Shown here: piece by piece, positions 16,589 to 24,209 of the stretch
Numbering within the stretch: the stretch's first letter is position 1
How the letters are laid out: each line of letters starts with the position of its first letter
Assembly: GCA_036526195.1 (NCBI GenBank)
Contig: DATCYZ010000096.1
Location: 1 to 42,887 of the forward strand
DNA: 42,887 nucleotides
Direction of reading: 5' to 3'
DNA from: DATCYZ01 sp036526195
GTDB taxonomy: Bacteria > Pseudomonadota > Gammaproteobacteria > Burkholderiales > SG8-39
The notes under the pieces: model-generated
Told to the model about the DNA's origin: nothing
The model's database searches: none
The model's input: the letters and a program-made list of their open reading frames with translations, nothing else
Position numbers and translations under genes: made by a program

Positions 16589-18625
16589 CTAGAGGACCGC
16601 CTGGACGGCGTTCACGACCTGCTCGGTCGTGAAGCCGAAGTGCCGGAACAGATCCGCGGCCGGCGCCGACTCGCCGAACCGGTCGAGGCCGAGCACCGCG
16701 CCTTCGAGGCCGACGTACTTGCGCCAGCCGTCGGTGACACCTGCTTCGACCGCGACGCGCGGCACGCCGGCCGGCAGCACGCTCGCGCGATAGGCGGCCT
16801 CCTGCCGGTCGAACACGGTGCTTGCCGGCATCGAGACCACCCGCACCGGCACGCCCTGCGCGGCAAGGCGCGACTGCGCCTCGAGCGCGAGCGACACTTC
16901 GGACCCGGTGGCGATGATCACGGCGCGCGGCGCGCCCTGCGACTCGGACAGCACGTAGCCGCCGCGGCGCATGGCCGCGAGGGTCCCGGCCGGGCGCGCG
17001 ACATGGGGCACGTCCTGCCGCGTAAGCAGCAGCGCGCTGGGGCCGTCGTCGCGGCCGAGCGATTCGATCCAGGCGCAGGCGGTCTCCACCGTGTCGCAGG
17101 GCCGCCAGACATCGAGGTTCGGGATCAGCCGCAGGCTGGCCGCATGCTCGACCGGCTGGTGCGTCGGTCCGTCTTCGCCGAGGCCGATCGAATCGTGCGT
17201 GAACACGTAGACCACGCGCTGCTTCATCAGCGCCGCCAGGCGCAGCGCGTTGCGCGCGTAATCGGAGAACACCAGGAAGGTGCCGCCGTAGGGAATCAGG
17301 CCGCCGTGCAGGGCGATGCCGTTCATCACCGCGCACATGCCGAACTCGCGCACGCCGTAGAAGACGTAGTTCCCGCCGCCTTGCGGACCCACGGGCGTCG
17401 AGGCTTTCACCATGGTGAGATTCGACCCGGTGAGGTCGGCCGAGCCGCCGACCAGTTCGGGCAGCGCGGGCTTCAGGGCCTCGAGCACGAGTTGCGAGGC
17501 CTTGCGCGTGGCCATCGTCGCCGCCTTTGCGTCGAAGTCCTGCAGCAGGGCCTGCGCCCGTGCCGCATGGTCCTCCGGCAGGCCGCCGCGCATGCGGCGC
17601 GTGAAGGCGGCCGCCAGGTCCGGATGCGCGGCCGCATAGGCGGCAAACACCTTGTTCCAGCGACGCTCGGCGGCCTTGCCGCGCTTGCCGGCGTCCCAGG
17701 CCGCGCGCACCTGCGCCGGAATCTCGAAAGGCGCGTGCGGCCAGCCGATGGCGGCGCGCGTCGCCGCGATCTCCGCATCGCCGAGCGGCGCGCCGTGCGC
17801 CGCGCCGGTGCCAGCCTTGGTGGGCGCGCCCTTGCCGATCACCGTCTTCGCGCAGATCAGGGTCGGCCTGGTCTTCTCGCGCTTCGCCTTGCGCAGCGCG
17901 CGGTCCATCGCCTCGACGTCGTGGCCGTCGACGTTGGGAATCACCTGCCAGCCGTAGGCCTCGAAGCGGCGGCGCACGTCGTCCGTGTACCACTGGCGGA
18001 TGTTGGCCTTGTCGGAATCGATCGAGATGCCGTTGTCGTCGTAGACCGCGATCAGCTTGCCGAGCGCGAGCGTGCCGGCGAGCGCGCAGCTTTCGTGCGA
18101 CACGCCTTCCATCAGGCAGCCGTCGCCGAGGAACACGTAAGTGTGGTGGTTGACGATCTCGTGACCGGGCCGGTTGAACTCGGCGGCCAGCAAACGCTCC
18201 GAGAGCGCCATGCCGACGGCGTTCGAAATGCCCTGCCCGAGCGGACCGGTGGTCGTCTCGACGCCCGGCGCGCAGCCCAGTTCGGGGTGGCCCGGCGTCT
18301 TCGAATGGAGCTGGCGGAAGCGCTTCAACTCCCCGATCGGCAGTTCGTAGCCCGTGAGGTGCAGCAGGCCGTAGAGCAGCATCGAGCCGTGCCCGTTGGA
18401 GAGCACGAAGCGGTCGCGATCGGCCCAGGCGGGGTTCGCCGGGTGGTGCTTCAGGTGCCGGCCCCACAGCGCCAGGGCGCACTCGGCCATGCCCATCGGC
18501 ATGCCCGGATGGCCGGATTTCGCCGCCTGCACGGCATCCATGGCGAGGGCGCGCAGGGCGTTCGCCATGTCCCGCAACATTGCGGCGTCTGGTTTGGAGG
18601 GGGTTCTGGCGCTTGGCGTGGACAT
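16589..18625 (-). CDS. tkt: Transketolase
   Basis: A 678-residue thiamine-diphosphate enzyme of the pentose-phosphate and Calvin pathways. Motifs: SGHPGMPMGMAECALALW, SNGHGSMLLYGLLHLTGY, and the ThDP site GDGCLMEGVSHE. Further on are the pyrimidine-domain DSIGLGEDGPTHQPVEH and a full C-terminal domain. It is the first gene of the operon, with its ATG at 18625. A 23-base hairpin lies 15 bases upstream of the ATG. No RuBisCO or phosphoribulokinase is in the window, so a Calvin role cannot be claimed. Confidence 0.97.
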   Translation of the reverse strand: MSTPSARTPSKPDAAMLRDMANALRALAMDAVQAAKSGHPGMPMGMAECALALWGRHLKHHPANPAWADRDRFVLSNGHGSMLLYGLLHLTGYELPIGELKRFRQLHSKTPGHPELGCAPGVETTTGPLGQGISNAVGMALSERLLAAEFNRPGHEIVNHHTYVFLGDGCLMEGVSHESCALAGTLALGKLIAVYDDNGISIDSDKANIRQWYTDDVRRRFEAYGWQVIPNVDGHDVEAMDRALRKAKREKTRPTLICAKTVIGKGAPTKAGTGAAHGAPLGDAEIAATRAAIGWPHAPFEIPAQVRAAWDAGKRGKAAERRWNKVFAAYAAAHPDLAAAFTRRMRGGLPEDHAARAQALLQDFDAKAATMATRKASQLVLEALKPALPELVGGSADLTGSNLTMVKASTPVGPQGGGNYVFYGVREFGMCAVMNGIALHGGLIPYGGTFLVFSDYARNALRLAALMKQRVVYVFTHDSIGLGEDGPTHQPVEHAASLRLIPNLDVWRPCDTVETACAWIESLGRDDGPSALLLTRQDVPHVARPAGTLAAMRRGGYVLSESQGAPRAVIIATGSEVSLALEAQSRLAAQGVPVRVVSMPASTVFDRQEAAYRASVLPAGVPRVAVEAGVTDGWRKYVGLEGAVLGLDRFGESAPAADLFRHFGFTTEQVVNAVQAVL

Positions 18626-18640
18626 GCGATTCCAGTTGGG

Positions 18641-18663
18641 CGTCGGATCCCGGGAATCCGACG
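18641..18663 (-). promoter_or_regulatory. Perfect 8-base inverted repeat in the tkt leader
   Basis: CGTCGGAT and ATCCGACG face each other across a 7-base loop (CCCGGGA), ending 15 bases upstream of the tkt start. As RNA it is a stable stem just 5' of the weak ribosome site; as DNA it could be an operator. Confidence 0.5.
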
Positions 18664-18796
18664 GGAGGGGCCGCTCTCCGCAATTGCCCGGCAGGCGCTC
18701 GCGGAAAGCGCGAATTATCGACGAAACGCACCCGAGGGGAAAGCGTCATTCCGCGCAGATGTCAAAACTGCGGCCTGCCGCGCGCCCGGCGTGGCT

Positions 18797-18802
18797 TAGA
18801 CT
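18797..18802 (+). promoter_or_regulatory. -10-like box TAGACT directly before nudC
   Basis: CTTAGACTTCGCGCC ends at the nudC ATG, leaving 7 bases between box and start codon. Transcription from it would give a leaderless or nearly leaderless mRNA. No clear -35 is seen. Confidence 0.35.
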
Positions 18803-18809
18803 TCGCGCC

Positions 18810-19709
18810 ATGATCCACCTTCCGTTTCACAGCCCGCTTTCGTTCGATCCGGTGCCATCGCCGGACGCACCGCGCGAGGGCCACTGGTTCGTGTTCTGCG
18901 GCGACCGCTTGCTGGTCGAGGTGGGTCCGCCGAGCAGCGCGCCGACGGACGATCCGCGCATCGCGTCGCGTCCGGCGTGGGCGCGCGTGCCGACCGGCGG
19001 CGCGCCCGGACTCGGCGCAGAACCGCTGCGGCACCTGCATCTCGGGCGCCTCGGCGACATGCACTGCCACGTGGCGGAAGTCGCCCCGGGCACCCCGGCC
19101 CCGGCGGGCGCGGCCTGGGAGGGACTGCGCACGCTCTTCACCGTGCTGGACGACGCGCACTTCGCGCTCGCCGGCCGCGCGCTGCAGATCGTCGACTGGG
19201 ACCGCACCCACCAGTATTGCGGACGCTGCGGCACACCGACGGTGCCGAAGCCCGACGAACGGGTGCGCGCCTGCCCGGCGTGCAGGCTCTCGGCCTATCC
19301 GCGCGTGGCGCCGGCGATCATGGCGCTGATCCGCAAGGGCAACGAGATCCTGCTCGGGCGCAGCCCGCACTTCCCGCCGGGGATGTTCAGCGCCCTCGCC
19401 GGCTTCGTCGAACCCGGCGAATCGCTGGAACAATGCGTGGCGCGCGAGGTTCTGGAGGAAGTGGGCCTCGAGGTGACCAACATCCGCTATTTCGCCAGCC
19501 AGCCCTGGCCCTTCCCGCATTCATTGATGATTGCTTACGTTTGCGACTGGGCGGGGGGCGAAATCGTGCCGCAGCCCACCGAAATCGAGGCCGCAGAGTG
19601 GTTCGAAGTCTTTCATTTGCCACGACTTCCAAGTAAAATCAGCATCGCCCGACGGCTGATCGATGCCGTGGCGGGCGACATGCGCGGCGAGTCCGCGCGG
19701 GCAATTTGA
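18810..19709 (+). CDS. nudC: NAD(H) pyrophosphatase / NAD-RNA decapping Nudix hydrolase
   Basis: A 299-residue NudC. It has a diverged N-terminal domain, then a zinc ribbon (YCGRCG ... ACPACRLS, near 145-170). The Nudix box GFVEPGESLEQCVAREVLEE-VGL matches GX5EX7REUXEEXGU. The NADH-specific SQPWPFPHS motif follows. It cleaves NAD(H) to NMN(H) and AMP and removes NAD caps from RNA. The ATG at 18810 fits the family length; a longer open frame upstream is antisense to tkt. No ribosome site precedes it, consistent with a leaderless message. Confidence 0.93.
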   Translation: MIHLPFHSPLSFDPVPSPDAPREGHWFVFCGDRLLVEVGPPSSAPTDDPRIASRPAWARVPTGGAPGLGAEPLRHLHLGRLGDMHCHVAEVAPGTPAPAGAAWEGLRTLFTVLDDAHFALAGRALQIVDWDRTHQYCGRCGTPTVPKPDERVRACPACRLSAYPRVAPAIMALIRKGNEILLGRSPHFPPGMFSALAGFVEPGESLEQCVAREVLEEVGLEVTNIRYFASQPWPFPHSLMIAYVCDWAGGEIVPQPTEIEAAEWFEVFHLPRLPSKISIARRLIDAVAGDMRGESARAI

Positions 19710-19763
19710 CGGGGCAGCACGGGGGCGTTGAACGAATTGTCCGAGGTAAAACCGGTTGAGAGG

Positions 19764-19791
19764 TTGACGAAGCGCGCGAATTCCCTAGAAT
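19764..19791 (+). promoter_or_regulatory. Sigma-70 promoter for the polyamine gene
   Basis: TTGACG (19764-19769), a 16-base spacer and TAGAAT (19786-19791) make the best promoter in the window. The following CGCGCGC discriminator is GC-rich, as in stringently controlled promoters. The start would be near 19798, giving a leader of about 130 bases. Confidence 0.65.
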
Positions 19792-19803
19792 CGCGCGCTT
19801 TTT
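19771..19803 (+). terminator. Hairpin with T-run overlapping the promoter
   Basis: AGCGCGCGA (19771-19779) pairs perfectly with TCGCGCGCT (19791-19799) around an 11-base loop, with T at 19799-19803. This looks like a rho-independent terminator for nudC, yet the -10 box lies in the loop and the second arm. As DNA the same repeat could control the promoter. Confidence 0.5.
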
Positions 19804-19871
19804 CGCGAGTCGCTACCGCATCAGCGCGACTCATCTGCCGCCGCAAGGCGTCTTTTATCTGGATTGGGCAC

Positions 19872-19934
19872 ATGTCCACTGGGGCCAGGGATGGCCACCG
19901 GCGCGTGCGCTGCTTTTTGGAGGGGACGAAATGA
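19872..19934 (+). CDS. Possible 20-residue leader peptide overlapping the polyamine gene
   Basis: An ATG at 19872 opens 20 codons (MSTGARDGHRRVRCFLEGTK) whose TGA overlaps the next ATG as ATGA. Its last codons contain the GGAGGGG ribosome site of the main gene. Its own ribosome site is weak. It is a candidate regulatory uORF only. Confidence 0.25.
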   Translation: MSTGARDGHRRVRCFLEGTK

Positions 19935-21190
19935 ACGGTCTGCATCTCATCGGTGACCTGAGCGGCTGCCGCTGCGACCCGAAGCTTCTGCTCGACGGCG
20001 AGGATTTCCGCCAGAAATGCATCGATTTCGTGAACGCCTCGGGCCTCACGATCATGGATGTGTCGTTCCACCAGTTCGAGGGCTCCGGCTTCACCGGGAC
20101 CGTGGTGCTCGCGGAATCGCACATTGCGCTGCACACCTGGCCCGAGACCGCCGGCCTGACGCTGGACGTCTACGTCTGCAACTACAGCGCCGACAACAGC
20201 GCCAAGGCGCGGACCCTGTTCGATTCCATCGTCGCGTACTTCCAGCCCGCCGAAGCGGCGACCTACACGCTCGACCGCGGCGAGCACATGCTGATGGAGC
20301 CGCTGAACGCGTCCACCGGCTTCTACATCAAGGCGAGCCGGCTGATCGGCGAATGGCAGACGCGCTTCCAGCGCATGGCCATCTACGACACGCCGCAGTA
20401 CGGCAAGCTGTTCCGGCTGGACGGCTTCAACATGACCTCCGAGAAGGAGGAGTTCGTCTATCACGAGAACCTGGTGCACCCGGCGCTCACCGCGCATGCG
20501 GCACCGAAGAAGGTCCTGATCATTGGCGGCGGCGACGGCGGCTCCTCGGAGGAGGCGCTCAAGCATCCGTCAGTCGAGCAGGTGACCATGGTCGAGATCG
20601 ACGAGCAGGTCATCGCGGTGGCGAAGGAGCATTTCTCGGCGGTGCACGGCGGGGTGTTCGACAACCCGAAGCTGCGCATCCTGATCGAGGACGGCATGAA
20701 GTTCGTGCGCAACACGAGCGAGAAGTTCGACCTCGTGGCGCTCGACCTGAACGATCCGATGGGGCCGGCCGAGGCGCTCTATTCGACCGCCTTCTTCCAG
20801 CAGTTGCGCGCCATCCTCGCCCCGGGCGGGGCGCTGGTGCTGCACATCGGCGCGCCGGTGGCGCGCCCGGACCGGGTGGCGGAGCTGTCCTCGCGCCTGA
20901 ACAGCGTGTTCCGCATCGTGCGTCCGTACACCATGTACATCCCGCTCTACGGCGCGCAGTGGGCGATGGCGGTGTGCTCCGACAAGCTCGACCCGAAGGC
21001 CTTCACGGCCGACGAGATCGACCGTCGCATCGAGCACCGCAAGCTCCAGGACCTGCGCTACTTCAACGGCGAGACCCACGAGGCCGTGTTCGCGCTGCCG
21101 AACTACCTGCGCGATCTGGTCGCGCCGCCGCGGGTCAAGCCCGCGACCCGCGGGCGCCGGCTCGGCGTGGTGCGCGCCGTCGCGAAGTAG
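19931..21190 (+). CDS. Fused S-adenosylmethionine decarboxylase / spermidine synthase
   Basis: A 419-residue bifunctional protein. Residues 1-115 are a bacterial class 1b AdoMet decarboxylase. The Glu62-Ser63 self-cleavage site that makes the pyruvoyl cofactor is in LAESHIALHTWPE, with His68 and Cys83 at the numbering known for Thermotoga. From about 140 it is a spermidine synthase: the AdoMet loop VLIIGGGDGGSSEEAL, EEFVYHENLVHPAL, and LDLNDPMGPAEALY. Decarboxylated AdoMet made by the first domain is the donor used by the second. Cleavage at Ser63 would release a short beta chain and leave the rest attached to the synthase. GGAGGGG precedes the ATG. Such fusions are known in some bacteria but uncommon. 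Confidence 0.93.
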   Translation: MNGLHLIGDLSGCRCDPKLLLDGEDFRQKCIDFVNASGLTIMDVSFHQFEGSGFTGTVVLAESHIALHTWPETAGLTLDVYVCNYSADNSAKARTLFDSIVAYFQPAEAATYTLDRGEHMLMEPLNASTGFYIKASRLIGEWQTRFQRMAIYDTPQYGKLFRLDGFNMTSEKEEFVYHENLVHPALTAHAAPKKVLIIGGGDGGSSEEALKHPSVEQVTMVEIDEQVIAVAKEHFSAVHGGVFDNPKLRILIEDGMKFVRNTSEKFDLVALDLNDPMGPAEALYSTAFFQQLRAILAPGGALVLHIGAPVARPDRVAELSSRLNSVFRIVRPYTMYIPLYGAQWAMAVCSDKLDPKAFTADEIDRRIEHRKLQDLRYFNGETHEAVFALPNYLRDLVAPPRVKPATRGRRLGVVRAVAK

Positions 21191-21206
21191 CCACGGCGGC
21201 AGCCCC

Positions 21207-21230
21207 CGACCGGGCGCGCGCGCCCGGTCG
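21207..21230. terminator. 24-base perfect palindrome between convergent genes, likely bidirectional terminator
   Basis: CGACCGGGCGCG followed at once by its reverse complement sits in the 57-base gap between the polyamine gene and the transaminase. It would form a strong stem in either transcript. Only TCCCTT follows, not a clear T-run. Confidence 0.55.
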
Positions 21231-21247
21231 TCCCTTCCGCCTGAGGC

Positions 21248-22588
21248 TCAGGCGATGCCCTGCAGCACCTTGCGCGTGAGCGCGAACAGCTCGTCGATCT
21301 GCGCCTTGGTGATGATGAGCGGCGGGGCGAGCGCGATGATGTCGCCGGTGACCCGCACGTAGGCGCCCTGCTCGAAGGCCTTCAGGTGAAACTCGAAGCC
21401 GCGCGCCCCGACCGCGTCCGGCCGCGGCGCCAGCTCGATCGCCGCGATCAGGCCGATGTTGCGGATGTCGATCACGTGCGGCAGGCCCTTGAGGGCATGC
21501 GCCTGTTCCTGCCAGTAGGGCTCGAGCTCGTTCACGCGGGTGAGAAGGCCCTGCTCCTCGTAGAGCGCGACGGTCGCGAGCCCCGCGGCGCAGGCCAGCG
21601 GGTGCGCGGTGTAGGTGTAGCCGTGCGGCATCTCGGTGGACGTCTCCGGCCCGGTGAGGAAGGCCTCGTAGAGCTTTTCCTTCATCAGCACCGCGCCCAT
21701 CGGCACCGTGCCGTTGGTGATGCCCTTGGCGGTGGTGATCAGGTCGGGGGTGACCTTGAAACGGTGGGCTGCGAAGGGCGCGCCGAGCCGTCCCCAGGCC
21801 GTGATCACCTCGTCGAATATCAGCAGGATGCCGTGGCGGTCGCAGATCTCGCGCAGGCGCTCGAGGTAGCCCACCGGCGGCACCAGCACGCCGGTGGAGC
21901 AGGCCACCGGCTCGACGATCACCGCGGCGATGGTCGAGGGGTCGTGCAACTGGCACAGGCGCTCGAGGTCGTCGGCCAGTTCGGCGCCATGCGCCGGCTG
22001 GCCCTTCGAGAACGCGTTCTTCGCCAGGTCGTGGGTATGGCGCATGTGATCCACGCCGGCCATCAGGGCGCCGAACACCTTGCGGTTGCCGGAAATCCCG
22101 CCCACCGCGGTGCCGCCGAAGTTGACGCCGTGGTAGCCGCGCTCGCGGCCGATCAGGCGGGTGCGGTGCCCCTCGCCGCGCGCCCGGTGGTAGGCGAGCG
22201 CGAGCTTGAGCGCGGTCTCCACCGATTCCGAGCCCGAGTTGGTGAAGAACACCTTCGAGAGGCCCTTGGGCGCGAGCGAGGCCACCTTGTCGGCGAACTC
22301 GAAGGCCAGCGGGTGGCCCATCTGGAACGGCGGCGCAAAATCGAGCGTCGCCGCCTGCTTGCCGATCGCCTGCGCGATCTTCGGCGGGCAATGGCCCGCG
22401 TTCACGCACCACAGACCGGAGGTGCCGTCCATCACCTTGCGGCCCTCGGGCGTGAAGTAGTGCATGCCCTCGGCGCGCGCCAGCATGCGCGGGGCTTTCT
22501 TGAACTGCCGGTTCATGCTGAACGGCATGAAGAAGGCCGAGTTCTCGAGGGACTGGCCGACGGATTCGGGACGCGCTCTTTCGTTCAT
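21248..22588 (-). CDS. Omega-amino acid (beta-alanine):pyruvate aminotransferase
   Basis: A 446-residue class III PLP aminotransferase. The cofactor Lys is K288 in LITTAKGITNG and the PLP-ring Asp is D259 in IFDEVITAWGRLG. The phosphate-binding TNSGSESVETALKLA is also present. Length and Lys position equal those of the Pseudomonas omega-amino acid:pyruvate enzyme, so conversion of beta-alanine with pyruvate to malonic semialdehyde and alanine is the best guess. A perfect AAAGGAGG site precedes the ATG. It lies 33 bases after a carbamoyl-amino acid hydrolase, whose product could be its substrate. Confidence 0.92.
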   Translation of the reverse strand: MNERARPESVGQSLENSAFFMPFSMNRQFKKAPRMLARAEGMHYFTPEGRKVMDGTSGLWCVNAGHCPPKIAQAIGKQAATLDFAPPFQMGHPLAFEFADKVASLAPKGLSKVFFTNSGSESVETALKLALAYHRARGEGHRTRLIGRERGYHGVNFGGTAVGGISGNRKVFGALMAGVDHMRHTHDLAKNAFSKGQPAHGAELADDLERLCQLHDPSTIAAVIVEPVACSTGVLVPPVGYLERLREICDRHGILLIFDEVITAWGRLGAPFAAHRFKVTPDLITTAKGITNGTVPMGAVLMKEKLYEAFLTGPETSTEMPHGYTYTAHPLACAAGLATVALYEEQGLLTRVNELEPYWQEQAHALKGLPHVIDIRNIGLIAAIELAPRPDAVGARGFEFHLKAFEQGAYVRVTGDIIALAPPLIITKAQIDELFALTRKVLQGIA

Positions 22589-22621
22589 GACAACCTCCTT
22601 TGTCGAATCGACGCGTGCGCC

Positions 22622-23872
22622 TCAGGCGGCGCGCACTGCGTCTTGCGCGATGCCGGCTCGTGCCAGCACCGCATGCAACAGGACATCCGCGCCCGCCGCC
22701 AGGTCCGACGGCGTCGCGTTCTCGATCTCGTTGTGGCTGATCCCGCCCTCGCAGGGCACGAACACCATGGCGGCGGGCACCACCCGTGCAAGATACACCG
22801 CATCGTGCGCCGCCCCCGAAACAATCTCCCGGTGCGTGAAGCCCAGCGCCCCGGCCGCCTCGCGCACGCTCGCCACCAGGGCCGGGTCGAATTCCGAGGG
22901 CGGAAACGACACCACCTGCTCGAGCGAGATGGCCACCCGGCACTCGGCCTCGACCGTCCTCACCGCCGCCTCGAGCGCCGCCACCATCGCGGCAAGGGTC
23001 GCTTCCTTCGCGTTTCGCAGGTCGACGGTCATGCGCACCGCGCCCGGGACCACGTTGCGCGAGTTCGGCCGCACCACCAGCTGCCCGACCGTGCCGCGGG
23101 CATAGTCCGGGAAGGTGGTGGCGATGCGGTTCACCTCGAGCACCAGGCGCGCCGCGGCGACCAAAGCGTCGCGGCGGATCTCCATCGGCGTCGGCCCGGC
23201 GTGCGCGTCCTGCCCGGTGATCTCGAGGTCGAACCAGCGTTGTCCCAGCGCGCCCGCGACCACGCCGATCGTGGTCTTCGTCGCCTCCAGCACCGGGCCC
23301 TGCTCGATATGGGCCTCGAAATACGCGCCCGCCGGCTGCGGCCGGGCAGTGCCGGCATAGCCGATGGCGGTGAGCGCCGCCTGCACGCTCACGCCCTCGA
23401 GGTCCTTCTGCGCCAGCGCGTACTCGAGCGAATGCACGCCCGCGTACACGCCCGAGCCCATCATGGTCGGCACGAAGCGCGAGCCTTCCTCGTTGGTCCA
23501 GGCCACCACTTCGATCGGCGCGCGAGTCTGCACCTTGGCGTCGTTCAGCGCACGTACCACCTCAAGCCCCGCCATCACGCCGTAGGCGCCGTCGAACTTC
23601 CCGCCCGAGGGTTGCGAGTCGAGGTGGCTGCCCATCGCCACCGCCGGCGCGGACGCGTCCGTGCCGGCGCGACGCGCGAACATGTTGCCGATGGCGTCGA
23701 CCGCCACCGTGAGGCCCGCCTCGCGCGCCCAGCGCGCGAACAGGTCGCGGCCCTCACGATCGGTGTCGGTCAGCGTGATGCGGCACACCCCGCCCTTCGG
23801 CGTGGCGCCGATCCGGGCCAGGTCCATGAGCGAACGCCAGAGGCGATCGCCGTTCACGCGGGGGGCTGTCAT
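22622..23872 (-). CDS. M20-family N-carbamoyl amino acid hydrolase (beta-ureidopropionase/allantoate amidohydrolase type)
   Basis: A 416-residue binuclear-metal hydrolase of the hydantoinase/carbamoylase branch. The ligands appear as H83 and D85 in GSHLDSQPSGGKFDG (with D94), E128-E129 in WTNEEGSRF, His in HIEQGPVLE, and the late His in CEGGISHNEIE. The family cleaves N-carbamoyl-L- or beta-amino acids, ureidoglycolate or allantoate, giving an amino acid, CO2 and ammonia. Followed by a beta-alanine transaminase, hydrolysis of N-carbamoyl-beta-alanine in reductive pyrimidine breakdown is attractive. No dihydropyrimidinase gene is in view. The ATG at 23872 is chosen from the family N-terminus. 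Confidence 0.9.
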   Translation of the reverse strand: MTAPRVNGDRLWRSLMDLARIGATPKGGVCRITLTDTDREGRDLFARWAREAGLTVAVDAIGNMFARRAGTDASAPAVAMGSHLDSQPSGGKFDGAYGVMAGLEVVRALNDAKVQTRAPIEVVAWTNEEGSRFVPTMMGSGVYAGVHSLEYALAQKDLEGVSVQAALTAIGYAGTARPQPAGAYFEAHIEQGPVLEATKTTIGVVAGALGQRWFDLEITGQDAHAGPTPMEIRRDALVAAARLVLEVNRIATTFPDYARGTVGQLVVRPNSRNVVPGAVRMTVDLRNAKEATLAAMVAALEAAVRTVEAECRVAISLEQVVSFPPSEFDPALVASVREAAGALGFTHREIVSGAAHDAVYLARVVPAAMVFVPCEGGISHNEIENATPSDLAAGADVLLHAVLARAGIAQDAVRAA

Positions 23873-23903
23873 AGCGGATCCTGATCCAGCAGCAAGCTTA
23901 CTC

Positions 23904-23940
23904 CATTGCTGCAATGCGGCAGCCGGTTTCCCTGTGAAAC
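23904..23940. promoter_or_regulatory. Two short inverted repeats in a divergent promoter gap
   Basis: CATTG-CTG-CAATG (23904-23916) and GTTTC-CCTGT-GAAAC (23926-23940) lie in the 139-base gap between the carbamoylase and the AtzG-like gene. They are candidate operators for a regulator of both units. Arms of five bases are short, so this is weak. Confidence 0.3.
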
Positions 23941-24011
23941 GGGTGCGGGCGCGATTCGGCCCGCCGCCCACCTGTCGTATGCTCGACGCGCCCCTCAATC
24001 GCGGAGCCCGC

Positions 24012-24209
24012 ATGACCTCTCGCATCGATCAACCCGCCGTCCTCGCCGCTCTGCGGGCCGCCGGCATCGCGCCGGAAACCGCGGATTCGGCCTCGGCCGC
24101 GTCCTGGCTCGAGGCGCAGCTGGCGCGCACCCGGGCGCCCTTTTCCGCGCTCGCCTTCGAGGCCGAACCCGCGGGCTATCTCGTGTCGCTCGAGGCGCTG
24201 CGGCCGTGA
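24012..24209 (+). CDS. AtzG-like small amidase partner subunit (DUF4089 type)
   Basis: A 65-residue protein, the size and shape of the GatC-like AtzG subunit that wraps its amidase partner. WLEAQLARTRAPFSALAFEA followed by EPAGYL resembles the helix plus the Pro-containing tail of that family. The stop overlaps the GTG of the amidase as GTGA, so the two are translated together. It starts at the ATG at 24012 after GAGCCCGC. Identification rests on size, context and weak similarity. Confidence 0.72.
   Translation: MTSRIDQPAVLAALRAAGIAPETADSASAASWLEAQLARTRAPFSALAFEAEPAGYLVSLEALRP

Noticed and set aside
16589..18625. Transketolase as a Calvin-cycle (cbb) gene
   Set aside because: No RuBisCO, phosphoribulokinase or cbbR is in the window; a tkt-gap-pgk-pyk run is common in heterotrophic betaproteobacteria.
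15545..18799. A 1084-codon open frame on the plus strand
   Set aside because: It is antisense to gap and tkt, has His/Arg/Ala-rich low-complexity composition, and shows no domain.
19728..19934. A 68-codon ORF from a TTG before the polyamine gene
   Set aside because: It spans the promoter and hairpin and would not be transcribed whole from the promoter at 19764-19791. Only the last 20 codons are kept as a weak uORF candidate.
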